Shown here: positions 1 through 8,283 of the stretch, piece after piece
How the letters are laid out: each line of letters opens with the position of its first letter
How positions within the stretch are numbered: position 1 is the stretch's first letter
Assembly: GCF_030770395.1 (NCBI RefSeq)
Contig: NZ_CP132480.1
Location: 1,035,115 to 1,099,114 of the forward strand
From: Telluria beijingensis
GTDB lineage: Bacteria; Pseudomonadota; Gammaproteobacteria; Burkholderiales; Burkholderiaceae_D
DNA length: 64,000 nucleotides
Reading direction: 5' to 3'
Program-made: the position numbers and the translations under genes
Notes under the pieces: generated by a model
Database searches by the model: none
The model's input: the letters and a program-made list of their open reading frames with translations, nothing else
What the model was told of the DNA's origin: nothing

Positions 1-513
1 GTCACCGCCGGGATCGACCTGGCGCTGGCGATGGTGGAGGCCGATTGCGGCCGCGAAGTCGCGCTGGCCGTCGCGCGCGAACTGGTGGTGTTCGTCAAGC
101 GCCCGAGCGGCCAGCCCCAGCTGAGCTGGATGCTGCAGGCCCAGGCCGGCGATGGGCCGCTGTTCGACGAACTGCATATGTGGATCCTGGCGAACCTGGA
201 ACGGACCGACCTCAGCGTGGAGGTGCTGGCGGCGCGCATGCGCATGAGCCCGCGCAACTTCAGCCGGGTGTACAAGGACAAGACCGGCCAGACGCCGGCC
301 CGGGCGGTCGAGCGCTTCCGCCTGGAAGCCGCCTGCCGCCTGCTGCAGGACTCGGCGCGCCACGTCGACCAGGTGGCCCTGCTGTGCGGCTTCGGCGACG
401 AGGGCCGCATGCGCAAGTCGTTCCAGCGCCACCTGCACACCTCGCCCACCGCCTACCGCCACCGCCTGGATACCGTTACGCCGCCTGCGCCTTCAGCCAG
501 TCATCGACCGTGA
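1..513 (+). CDS. GlxA-family AraC-type transcriptional regulator, 3' part
   Basis: The reading frame is open from the first base, so the gene starts outside the window. The visible 170 residues open with the end of a DJ-1/PfpI-like domain (TAGIDLALAMVE, then an ELVVFVKRPSGQPQ stretch), which is typical of GlxA-type regulators. A double helix-turn-helix of the AraC/XylS kind follows over about residues 55-155, with the signature LLCGFGDEGRMRKSFQRH. Such proteins are cytoplasmic DNA-binding activators whose PfpI-like domain is thought to be a non-catalytic sensor; the ligand cannot be told. The gene converges on the oxidoreductase gene downstream and overlaps its end by 38 bases. Confidence 0.85.
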   Translation, partial: VTAGIDLALAMVEADCGREVALAVARELVVFVKRPSGQPQLSWMLQAQAGDGPLFDELHMWILANLERTDLSVEVLAARMRMSPRNFSRVYKDKTGQTPARAVERFRLEAACRLLQDSARHVDQVALLCGFGDEGRMRKSFQRHLHTSPTAYRHRLDTVTPPAPSASHRP

Positions 514-1225
514 CCGTGCCAAGGCGCGCTTCGCCTGCCGGCACCAGCGAGCCATCTTCCAGCACGGCGCCGAAATAGGGCGCCTGCGGGTCGGCCACGA
601 TCTTGCGCGCGTCGCCTTTCGCCTGCAGGTAATGCTGGACCAGGTCGGCCATCCGCACGCGCTCGGGGCCGGCGATCTCGACCACGCCGTTGCGCGGCGC
701 GCCGAGCGCGTAGTCGGCCATGGCCAGCGCCACGTCGCCCGATGCGATCGCCTGGATGCTCGCCGACGGCAGGCGCAGCGTATCGCCTTCGCCCGCGGAG
801 GCGGCGATCCCGCCCAGGAACTCGAAGAACTGGGTCGAGCGCACGATGGTATAGGGCAGGCCGGACTCGCGGATCAGCGCCTCTTGCGCGCACTTGCCGC
901 GGAAGTAGCCGCTGGCGGGAAGGCGGTCGGTGCCGACCACCGACAGCGCGACGTGGTGCTTGACGCCCGCCGCCGTGGCCGCCCTCAGCAGGTTGCGGCC
1001 CGAGGTCGTGAAGAAGTCCATCACCGCGTCGTCGGCGAACGACGGCGAGTTGGCGACGTCGACCACGACGTCGGCGCCGGCCAGGGCGGCGGCCACGCCT
1101 TCGCCGGTCATGGTGTCGACCCCGGTGCTGGGGGAAGCGGCGACCGCTTCATGGCCGCGTTGCTGCAGGATGGCGACCAGCTTGCTGCCGATCAGGCCGC
1201 TGCCGCCGATGACGATGATTTTCAT
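476..1225 (-). CDS. NAD(P)-binding SDR/NmrA-like oxidoreductase
   Basis: A 249-residue protein with an N-terminal Rossmann dinucleotide motif GGSGLIGS (residues 7-14) right after a beta strand MKIIVI. The rest resembles atypical short-chain dehydrogenases of the NmrA/YbjT type (NAD(P)H-binding, often without the catalytic YxxxK). I chose ATG 1225 because AAAGGA lies 6 bases upstream and the Rossmann fold begins at once; an upstream in-frame ATG would add 36 unrelated residues. It lies next to the GlxA-type regulator (convergent) and downstream of the Ohr gene on the same strand. Substrate is unknown; a redox or quinone-reductase-like role is only a family inference. Confidence 0.8.
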   Translation of the reverse strand: MKIIVIGGSGLIGSKLVAILQQRGHEAVAASPSTGVDTMTGEGVAAALAGADVVVDVANSPSFADDAVMDFFTTSGRNLLRAATAAGVKHHVALSVVGTDRLPASGYFRGKCAQEALIRESGLPYTIVRSTQFFEFLGGIAASAGEGDTLRLPSASIQAIASGDVALAMADYALGAPRNGVVEIAGPERVRMADLVQHYLQAKGDARKIVADPQAPYFGAVLEDGSLVPAGEARLGTVTVDDWLKAQAA

Positions 1226-1360
1226 GATGTCCTTTCGATTCCCAGTGCGGCTGGGGCCGTGCGCGACGATTCGCAGTCGGTATCGAGTGTAGGAGCGTGC
1301 CTGGCGCGGCGGTAGGGCCGCCGCTGGCGGCACCGTGTTGAGCGCCAGGCGACAATCCGT

Positions 1361-1825
1361 TCAGCGCACCAGCGCCACCACGCACACGATGCCCTGGCGC
1401 GCCATCTTGGCGTAGGGGCAGATGCGCTCGGTGTTGCGGATGAGTTCTTCGGCGGTGGCGCGCGGCAGCCGCGGCAGGTCGATGCGGATCTCGGCCATCA
1501 GGGTGTACAGGCCGTCGACCGGATCGCGGCCGAAGGTCACCGCGGCGTCGACGGTGGCGCCGTCGAGCGCGATGCCGGCGCGCGTGGCCAGCAGGGTGAG
1601 CGCGCCGTGGAAGCAGGCGGCGAAGCCGGCCGCGAACAGCTGCTCGGGATTGGTGCCGCCGCCGGGCCCGCCCAGCGCCGCCGGCAGGCGCAGCGCGAGC
1701 TCCAGGTTGCCGTCGTCGGAGCGGGCGATGCCGGACGCGCGGCCATGCCCCGCCTCGCCGCCGCTGACGCGGACCGTGGTCGAGTACAGGGGTTCGAAAT
1801 CGTCGCCGACGTATTTGTCGAGCAT
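1361..1825 (-). CDS. Ohr/OsmC-family organic hydroperoxide peroxidase
   Basis: A 154-residue OsmC-fold protein. It shows the GTNPEQLFAAGFAACF block with the first reactive cysteine (C71) and ERICPYAKM with the second (C136), the pair that reduces organic peroxides in Ohr proteins. The spacing and the GGPGGGTNPEQL motif fit Ohr better than OsmC. ATG 1825 gives the usual family length but has no clear ribosome site; a TTG at 1858 with GGAG 6 bases upstream is a credible alternative start. The LysR gene lies just upstream on the same strand. Many Ohr genes are paired with a MarR-type OhrR; none is seen here. Confidence 0.85.
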   Translation of the reverse strand: MLDKYVGDDFEPLYSTTVRVSGGEAGHGRASGIARSDDGNLELALRLPAALGGPGGGTNPEQLFAAGFAACFHGALTLLATRAGIALDGATVDAAVTFGRDPVDGLYTLMAEIRIDLPRLPRATAEELIRNTERICPYAKMARQGIVCVVALVR

Positions 1826-1963
1826 CGTGATGGGCGGGGGCGCCAGCCTGTTCTTCAACGCGGTCTCCAGGAGTGGTGAAAGCCCAGTGTAGGAAGGCGC
1901 GGCGCCGGCGGCTAGCGCCGCGGCGCTCACTGTCATGGTGCCTGTGGCGCAACAATCGTTGCT

Positions 1964-2980
1964 TCAGCCGGCGAAGTTGTTCAGGCAGTGCAGGTCGAGC
2001 GCGCGGATGCGCGGGGTGATGTAGTCGATGAAGACCCGGGTGCGCAGCGGCAGGTGGTGCCGGCTCAGGTAGCAGATATAGTGGCCGCGGTCGTCCGGCG
2101 CATGCTGCGGCAGGCAGGCGACCAGGCGGCCCGCGCGCAGGTGCTCGCACACCTGGTAGCCGGCCAGCTGCGCCAGCCCGGCGCCGTCGAGCACCGCCTG
2201 CAGCACCAGTTCGGCGTCGTTGAAGCTGTGGTTGGCCGCCGGCAGCAGGGTGCGGCGGCGCCCGTGTTCCTTGAATTCCCACTCGCACACCTGGCCCGAG
2301 GGCAGGCGCAGGTTGACGCAGCGGTGGCGCGCCACCTCGTCGAGCGTCTGCGGCAGGCCATGGGCGGCGGCATAGGCGGGCGCGGCGCAGACCAGCATCT
2401 GCATCGGGATCAGCTGGCGCGCCACCAGCTGGCTGTCGTCCAGCCGGCCGTTGCGGAACGAGACGTCGATGCGGTCGGCGATGAAGTCGAGCGGGCTGTC
2501 ATCGAGGATCAGGTCGAGCCGGATGTCCGGATAGGCGGCGTGGAAGCCGCGCAGCAGCGGCGCCACGATCTTGCGGCCGAAGTCGCTGGCCGCGTGCAGG
2601 CGCAACTGGCCGCGCGGCACGCCGCAGCGCAGCTCGCGCATTTCTTCCACCGATTGCACGATCCGCTCGACGCCGGGCTTGCAGTTGGCGTAGAACTGTT
2701 CGCCTTCGCTGGTGAGCGAGGTGAGGCGGGTAGTGCGCAGGAACAGGCGGGTATCGAGCTGCGCTTCCAGTTTCTGCACGCTGCGGCTGACGGCCGAACG
2801 GCCGATGCCCAGGCGCTCGGCGGCCCGGGCGAACGAGCCTTCGTGGACCACGGCGATGAAGGCCAGCACGCCGGCATAGGTGGTGGAAAAGCTCGAGGCC
2901 AGCCCGTCCATGTCTGGCGTGGCCGGCATCTGCGGCGGCGGCGGGGTGAATTCACCGATCGCAAAGCGTTCGTTCTTCAT
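1964..2980 (-). CDS. LysR-family transcriptional regulator
   Basis: A 338-residue protein. After an unusual, proline-rich, about 35-residue N-terminal extension comes a LysR winged helix-turn-helix (FIAVVHEGSFARAAERLGIGR, then SAVSRSVQKLE). The effector domain spans roughly residues 120-325. ATG 2980 has GAGA upstream. Starting at a later methionine (residue 18 or 24) would give a more usual LysR length. The gene is divergent from the cupin gene across a 214-base gap, the classical arrangement for LysR control of a neighbour, so the cupin gene is the first candidate target. The inducer is unknown. Confidence 0.88.
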   Translation of the reverse strand: MKNERFAIGEFTPPPPQMPATPDMDGLASSFSTTYAGVLAFIAVVHEGSFARAAERLGIGRSAVSRSVQKLEAQLDTRLFLRTTRLTSLTSEGEQFYANCKPGVERIVQSVEEMRELRCGVPRGQLRLHAASDFGRKIVAPLLRGFHAAYPDIRLDLILDDSPLDFIADRIDVSFRNGRLDDSQLVARQLIPMQMLVCAAPAYAAAHGLPQTLDEVARHRCVNLRLPSGQVCEWEFKEHGRRRTLLPAANHSFNDAELVLQAVLDGAGLAQLAGYQVCEHLRAGRLVACLPQHAPDDRGHYICYLSRHHLPLRTRVFIDYITPRIRALDLHCLNNFAG

Positions 2981-3194
2981 GGCGTGATCTCGGATGTGGC
3001 TGTGTTACCTCTTCATGGTAGTGTCCGGCGATCTCTTTCGTAAATGACAAATAACGGCCGAATTGCGCCAAGGCCGGCCGGCCGCGATTGTTGCGTTTAC
3101 GGCAGCAGTCTGAAGCCCGCCGCACGCCTGTTGCGGGGGCAGGGCGCGCCCTACACTGGTGGATGCAATGACATCACCAAGAAAGGAATTCGAC

Positions 3195-3605
3195 ATGTCG
3201 CGCTTGAGAAAATTCGCCGGAGCCGCCGGCCTCCTGATGACCCTGCCGCTGGCGGCGCCCGCCTGGGCGGCGGCGCTCGATCCGGTCGTCAAGGAACTGT
3301 TCACCAAGGCGCTGGACGACCATCCCGGCAAGGAAGTCCTCATGATTACCGTCGTCTATCCGCCCGGCGGCGGTGACCCCATCCACCGCCACGACGCGCA
3401 CGGCTTCATCTATGTGCTCGAAGGTTCGATCGTGATGGGGGTGAAGGGCGGGAAGGAGCACACGCTGGGACCGGGCCAGACCTTCTACGAAAGCCCGCGC
3501 GACCTGCATACGGTGGGACGCAATGCGAGCAAGACCAAGCCGGCCAAGTTCCTGGTATTCCTGCTGAAGGACAAGAACAAGCCGTTCTTCATGCCGGTGC
3601 AGTAA
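3195..3605 (+). CDS. Secreted cupin-domain protein
   Basis: A 136-residue protein with a signal peptide (basic SRLRK, hydrophobic core, cut near AWAA/AL at about residue 25) followed by a single cupin barrel. Motif 1 is PIHRHDAHGFIYVLEG with the metal-binding HxH and Glu; motif 2 contains ESPRDLHTVGRN with the third His. It is therefore probably a periplasmic metal-binding cupin of unknown substrate. ATG 3195 is set by AAGGA 8 bases upstream; an in-frame ATG at 3159 lacks a ribosome site and would spoil the signal peptide. Divergent from the LysR gene, which may regulate it. A clear terminator follows. Confidence 0.85.
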   Translation: MSRLRKFAGAAGLLMTLPLAAPAWAAALDPVVKELFTKALDDHPGKEVLMITVVYPPGGGDPIHRHDAHGFIYVLEGSIVMGVKGGKEHTLGPGQTFYESPRDLHTVGRNASKTKPAKFLVFLLKDKNKPFFMPVQ

Positions 3606-3611
3606 TAATGC

Positions 3612-3635
3612 AAAAACCCGCCGAAGCGGGTTTTT
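3612..3635. terminator. Bidirectional rho-independent terminator
   Basis: A 10-bp perfect stem AAAAACCCGC / GCGGGTTTTT with a CGAA tetraloop. A/T runs on both sides let it serve the cupin gene from the left and rpoH from the right, the two converging genes. Confidence 0.9.
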
Positions 3636-3655
3636 GGAGAGAGCGACCAACCGGC

Positions 3656-4546
3656 TTACACGTAAGCCGCCAGCGCGCCTTTCATCTTCTTGAGCGCCGC
3701 CGATTCGATCTGGCGGATGCGCTCGGCCGACACGCTGAATTCTTCGGCCAGCGTGTGCAGGGTGGCGCCCGAGCCGTCGTCGTTGGCCAGCCAGCGCGCC
3801 TCGATGATGCGGCGCGAACGGGGGTCGAGCTTGCCCAGCGCCGTTTCCAGGCCCTCGGACTGCAGGCGGGTGACCTGCTCGGCTTCGAGCACCTTGGTCG
3901 GTTCCTGCTGGTCCGACGACAGGTAGGCGATCGGCGAGAACTTGTCGTCTTCGTCGTCGGTCGGCGATTCCAGCGCGATGTCGCGGCCCGAGAGGCGGGT
4001 TTCCATCTCGATCACTTCTTCGCGCTTGACGCCCAGCAGCTTCGCCAGGTCGTCGACCTGGCCAGGGGACATCGCGTCCAGGCCGGTCTTGTTGCTGCGC
4101 AGGTTGAAGAACAGCTTGCGCTGGGCCTTGGTCGTGGCGACTTTTACCAGGCGCCAGTTCTTGAGAATGTACTCATGCATCTCGGCCTTGATCCAGTGCA
4201 TGGCGTACGAGACCAGGCGCACGCCCTGGTTCGGGTCGAAGCGCTTGACCGCCTTCATCAGGCCAATATTGCCTTCCTGGATCAGGTCGGCGTGCGGCAG
4301 GCCATAGCCCAGGTAGCCGCGCGCGATCGACACCACCAGGCGCAGGTGCGACAGCACCAGCTTTTGAGCGGCGTCGAGATCGTGGTCGTCGCGCAGGCGC
4401 TTGGCCAGCGAGACTTCTTCTTCGTGCGTCAGCATCGGCAGGCGGTTGACGGCCGAGATATAGGCGTCGATATTGCCCAGATTGCCGGTGAAACCCAGTC
4501 CCAGAGCACGACTGCCGGTCGGAACCAATGCGGATTGTGCGGACAT
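3656..4546 (-). CDS. rpoH: RNA polymerase heat-shock sigma factor RpoH (sigma-32)
   Basis: A 296-residue group 3 sigma factor. Region 2 carries LSHLRLVVSIARGYLGYGLP and ADLIQEGNIGLMKAVKRFDP. The RpoH box appears as KNWRLVKVATTKAQRKLFFNLR. The region 4.2 helix-turn-helix is TLAEEFSVSAERIRQIE at the C-terminus. It directs transcription of heat-shock chaperones and proteases. ATG 4546 is preferred over ATG 4552 because GAGGG is 8 bases upstream of it and only 2 from the other. In this lineage rpoH lies next to ftsYEX, as here. A CIRCE element and an extended -10 are found about 125-150 bases upstream, so HrcA control is likely on top of any RNA-level control in the roughly 115-nt leader. Confidence 0.97.
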   Translation of the reverse strand: MSAQSALVPTGSRALGLGFTGNLGNIDAYISAVNRLPMLTHEEEVSLAKRLRDDHDLDAAQKLVLSHLRLVVSIARGYLGYGLPHADLIQEGNIGLMKAVKRFDPNQGVRLVSYAMHWIKAEMHEYILKNWRLVKVATTKAQRKLFFNLRSNKTGLDAMSPGQVDDLAKLLGVKREEVIEMETRLSGRDIALESPTDDEDDKFSPIAYLSSDQQEPTKVLEAEQVTRLQSEGLETALGKLDPRSRRIIEARWLANDDGSGATLHTLAEEFSVSAERIRQIESAALKKMKGALAAYV

Positions 4547-4667
4547 ATTCATTTCCCTCGTAGTAATCTTGCTGCATCCTCAATGTGCCACAACTTATTG
4601 CCTTGCGGCAGCACTGTTACGGCTTGTTACCCGGATGCCTGACTTGTGTTCGATAGCCTTGGACCCT

Positions 4668-4676
4668 ATATTAGCA
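4668..4676 (-). promoter_or_regulatory. Extended -10 of a probable rpoH promoter
   Basis: On the minus strand TGCTAATAT reads as an extended -10 (TGn plus TAATAT); no good -35 is visible. It lies inside the right CIRCE arm as read for rpoH, so bound HrcA would block RNA polymerase. The predicted start is near 4661, giving a leader of about 115 nt. Confidence 0.5.
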
Positions 4677-4697
4677 CTCCCCCGGGGAGAGTGCCAG
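4671..4697. promoter_or_regulatory. CIRCE operator (HrcA binding site) upstream of rpoH
   Basis: TTAGCACTC, a 9-base spacer (CCCCGGGGA), then GAGTGCCAG. The CIRCE consensus is TTAGCACTC-N9-GAGTGCTAA, so the left arm matches 9/9 and the right arm 7/9, with the exact spacer. On the rpoH strand the element directly overlaps the putative -10. HrcA would repress rpoH transcription when chaperones are in excess. Confidence 0.88.
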
Positions 4698-5119
4698 ACG
4701 CGGTCCCGGCGCTTAAGATTGTTCAAAGTATTGCCCAGGGGAATCAAATTGCCGACGGTTCCACTGTAGAGCAGGACTTGCATGACCAGTTGATTTGTCT
4801 CACAAATGAGCCAGGAACGACTGGAAACTCACGTTAGATACAGGTTACGGCGGTGGACGCCCGTACTCTGTTGAATGGCGCACGTAGCCACGGCGCAGCT
4901 TGTAGGACTTTTGCGCGTGGGTGCGTAGGGAGTGGCAGCTAGGCCGTAGGATTCATTGCAGTGTCATGCGGGATGATCGTGTCCATAAGGAGGCAGGCAG
5001 CCGCACGGAAGGGCCGCCTCGCCCTGTTACCCGAGATGGTGACGCTTATCGCAATTTCAACACCTGCCCACGCATTTTTTTAGCGCAAGATTGTAGGAGC
5101 CGCCACCGGCGGCCCCCGC
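4698..5119. other. Intergenic region between ftsX and rpoH
   Basis: Beyond the CIRCE element I find no credible gene here: short frames lack ribosome sites and recognisable products. A GC-rich inverted repeat (GCCGCC/GGCGGC) just after the ftsX stop could attenuate read-through. It lacks a T run. A minus-strand TACAAT near 5095 could be a distal promoter, which is not supported further. Confidence 0.4.
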
Positions 5120-6049
5120 TCACCGGTGCCGCGCCAGATGGCGCCGCACCGACAGCAGCGCGCCGACCAGGCCCAGCCCGGCGCTGATCGCCAGCAGGCC
5201 GCCGATTTCCAGGCCGCCCAGCGGCGCCAGCTGGAAATTCGAGCCGTAGAGCCGGGCGAATTCGCCGATCGCGCCGTTCAGCGGCCGTAGCGCCAGGGTC
5301 ACTGCGCCCAGCGCCACCGCACCGGCGCACAGGCCCAGCAGGGCGCCGGTATAGAAGAAGGGACGGTGGATGAAATCGTTGGTCGCGCCCAGCAGCCTGG
5401 AGACCGAGATCTCTTCTTTCTGCGTCAGCACCTGCAGGCGGATGGTGTTGAACACCACCGCGATGACGACGATGCCCAGGGTCGCCGCCAGCAGCAGCAG
5501 CGCCAGGCGCAGGATGGCCAGCATCGCGGCCAGGCGCTTGACCCAGGCCGTATCGACCTGCACCGTCTCGACGCCCGGCAGCGCGCCCAGGCGCTCGGTG
5601 ATCAGGTCGACCTGGTCGGCGGCGCCGGCGCTGGCGAAGCCTTCCAGCTTCATCACATAGCTGTCGGGCAGGGGATTGTCGCCCAGGGTCTCCAGCACGT
5701 CGCCCAGGCCGCTTCGCTCCTTGAGCGAAGCGAGCGCCTGCTCGCGCGGGATGAAGGCGATCTCGGCCCCTGCCTGCCCTTGGGGTGCGACGATCTGGCG
5801 GATGCGCGGCGCCAGCGCCTCGGCGTCGGCGCGGGCGGTGTCTTCGCGCATGAAGACGCTGATCTCGGGATCGACCGACAATTGCTCGGACAGGGGCCGG
5901 ACATTGTCGAGCAGGGTGATGCCCGCGAACGGCAGGGTCAGCGCGAACGCGACCACCAGCACATTGAACAGGAAGCTGCCGGGCGACTTGCGCACCGTCG
6001 ACAGCGCGGCCCCGAGGGCGAAGCGGTGCTGGCGCAGCCACGGGCTCAT
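5120..6049 (-). CDS. ftsX: Cell division protein FtsX (ABC-type permease-like subunit)
   Basis: A 309-residue inner-membrane protein with the FtsX layout: cytoplasmic N-terminus, TM1 at about residues 25-48, a periplasmic domain (roughly 50-165) that in other species activates amidase regulators such as EnvC, then three TM segments clustered at about 170-300. FtsE and FtsX form the divisome complex that couples ATP hydrolysis to septal peptidoglycan hydrolysis. GGAGGT is 7 bases upstream of ATG 6049. The start overlaps the ftsE stop (ATGA), indicating translational coupling. Confidence 0.95.
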   Translation of the reverse strand: MSPWLRQHRFALGAALSTVRKSPGSFLFNVLVVAFALTLPFAGITLLDNVRPLSEQLSVDPEISVFMREDTARADAEALAPRIRQIVAPQGQAGAEIAFIPREQALASLKERSGLGDVLETLGDNPLPDSYVMKLEGFASAGAADQVDLITERLGALPGVETVQVDTAWVKRLAAMLAILRLALLLLAATLGIVVIAVVFNTIRLQVLTQKEEISVSRLLGATNDFIHRPFFYTGALLGLCAGAVALGAVTLALRPLNGAIGEFARLYGSNFQLAPLGGLEIGGLLAISAGLGLVGALLSVRRHLARHR

Positions 6050-6717
6050 GCCGCACCTCCGACCAGTTGGCCCTGCTCGAGGCGGATCACGCGCGCGGCG
6101 CCTTCCAACACCTGCTCATCGTGGGTCGAAATGACGCAGGTCACGCCGGCGGAGTGGAAGGCGCGCAGCGCGTCGAGCACCTTGTCGGCCGCCACCCGGT
6201 CGAGGTTGGCGGTGGGTTCATCGGCCAGGATGATCTGCGGCCGGTTGACGATCGCGCGCGCCACCGCAACCCGCTGCTGTTCGCCACCGGACAGTTCGAG
6301 CGGCATCGCCCTGGCGCGGTCCAGCAGTCCGACGCGGTCGAGGGCGGCGCGTGCGCGCTGGGCGGCGTCCGCCGTGCGGGCGCCCGTCACCAGCAGCGGC
6401 AGCATGGTATTGGCCAGGATGTTGCGGTCGTTGAGCAGGCGCTGCTGCTGGAAGATGATGCCGATATTGCGGCGCAGGAAGGGGATCCCGGCCGGCTTGA
6501 GGCGGCCGATGTCCTGGCCATTGACGGTCACCACGCCGCTGCTGGGACGCTCGACCGCCGCCACCATCTTCATGAGGGTCGACTTGCCGGCGCCCGAGGG
6601 CCCGGCCAGGTAGACCAGCTCGCCCTTGGCGATGTCGAGGGTGACGTCGTGCAGCGCATACGCGCCGCGCGCATCGCCGTGTGTATATTGCTTGGATACC
6701 GACTGGAATGCGATCAT
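6046..6717 (-). CDS. ftsE: Cell division ATP-binding protein FtsE
   Basis: A 223-residue ABC ATPase. Walker A GPSGAGKST is at about residues 40-48, the Q-loop follows in IIFQQQRLL, the signature is LSGGEQQRVAVARA, Walker B is IILADEPT, and the switch His is in STHDEQVL. It powers FtsX at the septum. It lies between ftsY (14-base gap) and ftsX (4-base overlap), the conserved ftsYEX operon. Confidence 0.96.
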   Translation of the reverse strand: MIAFQSVSKQYTHGDARGAYALHDVTLDIAKGELVYLAGPSGAGKSTLMKMVAAVERPSSGVVTVNGQDIGRLKPAGIPFLRRNIGIIFQQQRLLNDRNILANTMLPLLVTGARTADAAQRARAALDRVGLLDRARAMPLELSGGEQQRVAVARAIVNRPQIILADEPTANLDRVAADKVLDALRAFHSAGVTCVISTHDEQVLEGAARVIRLEQGQLVGGAA

Positions 6718-6731
6718 GGGTCCCTAACCTG

Positions 6732-7847
6732 TCAACCGAGCAGCGCTTCGACGAATTCTTCGGCGTTGAACGGCTGCAGGTCTTCCAGCTTCTCGCCGAC
6801 GCCGATGAAGTACACGGGGATCGGACGGGTGCGGGCGATCGCCGCCAGCACGCCGCCCTTGGCGGTGCCGTCCAGCTTGGTCACGACCAGGCCGGTCAGC
6901 TGCAGCGCATCGTCGAAGGCCTTCACCTGGGCCAGTGCGTTCTGGCCGGTATTGCCGTCGATGACGAGCAGCGTCTCGTGCGGCGCGCCATCCATGCCCT
7001 TGCCGATCACGCGCTTGATCTTCTTGAGCTCTTCCATCAGGTGCAACTGGGTCGGCAGGCGGCCGGCGGTGTCCACCATCACGACATCCGTCCCGCGCGC
7101 CTTGCCCGACTGCACCGCGTCGAAGGCGACGGCGGCCGGGTCGCCCGACTGCTGCGAGATCACGGTGACGTTGTTGCGCTGGCCCCAGACCATCAATTGC
7201 TCGCGCGCGGCGGCGCGGAAGGTGTCGCCGGCGGCCAGCAGCACCGACTGGTCGAAGCCCTGCATGTGCTTGGCCAGCTTGCCGATGGTGGTGGTCTTGC
7301 CGGCGCCATTGACGCCCGAGATCATCATCACCAGCGGTTCGTGGCGGCCCAGTTCGAGCGGTTTCTGCAACGGCATGAGCAGCTCGATCATCAATTCCTT
7401 GAGCGCGGCCTTGACGGCGGCGGCATCGAGCAGTTTTTCTTCCTTGACCTTGCGCCGCAATTCGTCCAGCAGGTGCTGGGTGGCGTCCATGCCGGCATCC
7501 GACATCAGCAGCGCGGCTTCGAGTTCCTCGTACAGGTCTTCGTCGATGCGGGCGCCGACGAACAGCAGCGACAGGTTGCTCGAGGTCTTGGACAGGCCGG
7601 CCTTCAGGCGCGCCATCCACGAGGTTTTCTTTTCAGCCTCGGTGGTGGGGCGTTCGGCGGTTTCGGGGAACAGGTTGGCGCCTTCGTGCAGGACGCTGGC
7701 CTCGATGGGGGTGGCCGCTTCGATGGCCGGGGCCGCGGCGGCCGGCGTGGGCGCGGGGGCAGGCGGCGGGACCGCCGGCACGGCTGGCACGACCGGTTCC
7801 GGCGCCGGTGTTTCAGGCGTTTTTTTTCTCTTGAAGAAGCTAAACAT
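6732..7847 (-). CDS. ftsY: Signal recognition particle receptor FtsY
   Basis: A 371-residue SRP GTPase. An N-terminal acidic/proline-alanine-rich A region (residues ~10-75) is preceded by MFSFFKRKK, a likely membrane-contacting segment. The N domain follows, then the G domain with GVNGAGKTTT (G1), DTFRAAAREQL, DTAGRLPTQ (G3) and TKLDGTAKGG (G4). It docks ribosome-SRP complexes at the membrane for co-translational insertion. The P/A-rich stretch is lineage-variable. First gene of the ftsY-ftsE-ftsX block; a divergent small gene begins 220 bases away. Confidence 0.96.
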   Translation of the reverse strand: MFSFFKRKKTPETPAPEPVVPAVPAVPPPAPAPTPAAAAPAIEAATPIEASVLHEGANLFPETAERPTTEAEKKTSWMARLKAGLSKTSSNLSLLFVGARIDEDLYEELEAALLMSDAGMDATQHLLDELRRKVKEEKLLDAAAVKAALKELMIELLMPLQKPLELGRHEPLVMMISGVNGAGKTTTIGKLAKHMQGFDQSVLLAAGDTFRAAAREQLMVWGQRNNVTVISQQSGDPAAVAFDAVQSGKARGTDVVMVDTAGRLPTQLHLMEELKKIKRVIGKGMDGAPHETLLVIDGNTGQNALAQVKAFDDALQLTGLVVTKLDGTAKGGVLAAIARTRPIPVYFIGVGEKLEDLQPFNAEEFVEALLG

Positions 7848-8067
7848 AGTGTCTGGTGGCGGGACTGCGTGCGGACGCCGGCGTGGCCGGCGATGAAAAA
7901 ACTAGCGAATATTTTACCAGAGCAGCAATATCGAACCGGTTTGCACGCGAGCGGAACCACGACCGCACACGGCTGTCATATCTTCGGCGTCTGCTGGGCA
8001 GTGGGACGCCTGGTTACGCTACATTGACGACAGAGAGATCAACCGCAACCAGCAAACGGGGCACACC

Positions 8068-8277
8068 GTGAAAATCTCCAATTTCTTCAGGCGGCTGGTG
8101 GTTGGCGACAAGGCCATCGGCGGCCGCGCCGGCATCCTGCGCAGCGCCGTGGTCTGGGCCTTCATCGCTCTCGTCGCGCTATTCTTCACCCAGCCGACCG
8201 GCGAACCGGCCAGCGTCTTCGACGGGCCGATCCTGTTGCCGGCCGAACTGGGCCTGGAGCGCTGGCCGCCGTCCTAG
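8068..8277 (+). CDS. Small single-pass membrane protein, unknown function
   Basis: A 69-residue frame starting with GTG 8068 (weak GGGG upstream). The basic N-terminus KISNFFRRL is followed by one hydrophobic segment at about residues 26-42 (SAVVWAFIALVALFF) and a short polar tail, so it would be a type II or tail-out inner-membrane protein. I recognise no family. It is divergent from ftsY and ends 6 bases before the stop of the converging ThDP enzyme gene. Codon use fits the genome, which supports coding; the weak start signal is the main doubt. Confidence 0.5.
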   Translation: MKISNFFRRLVVGDKAIGGRAGILRSAVVWAFIALVALFFTQPTGEPASVFDGPILLPAELGLERWPPS

Positions 8278-8283
8278 TGCCTG

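Noticed and set aside
4921..5187. An 88-codon frame in the ftsX-rpoH gap
   Set aside because: No ribosome site, runs into ftsX on the other strand, and the product is Arg/Pro-rich without any motif.
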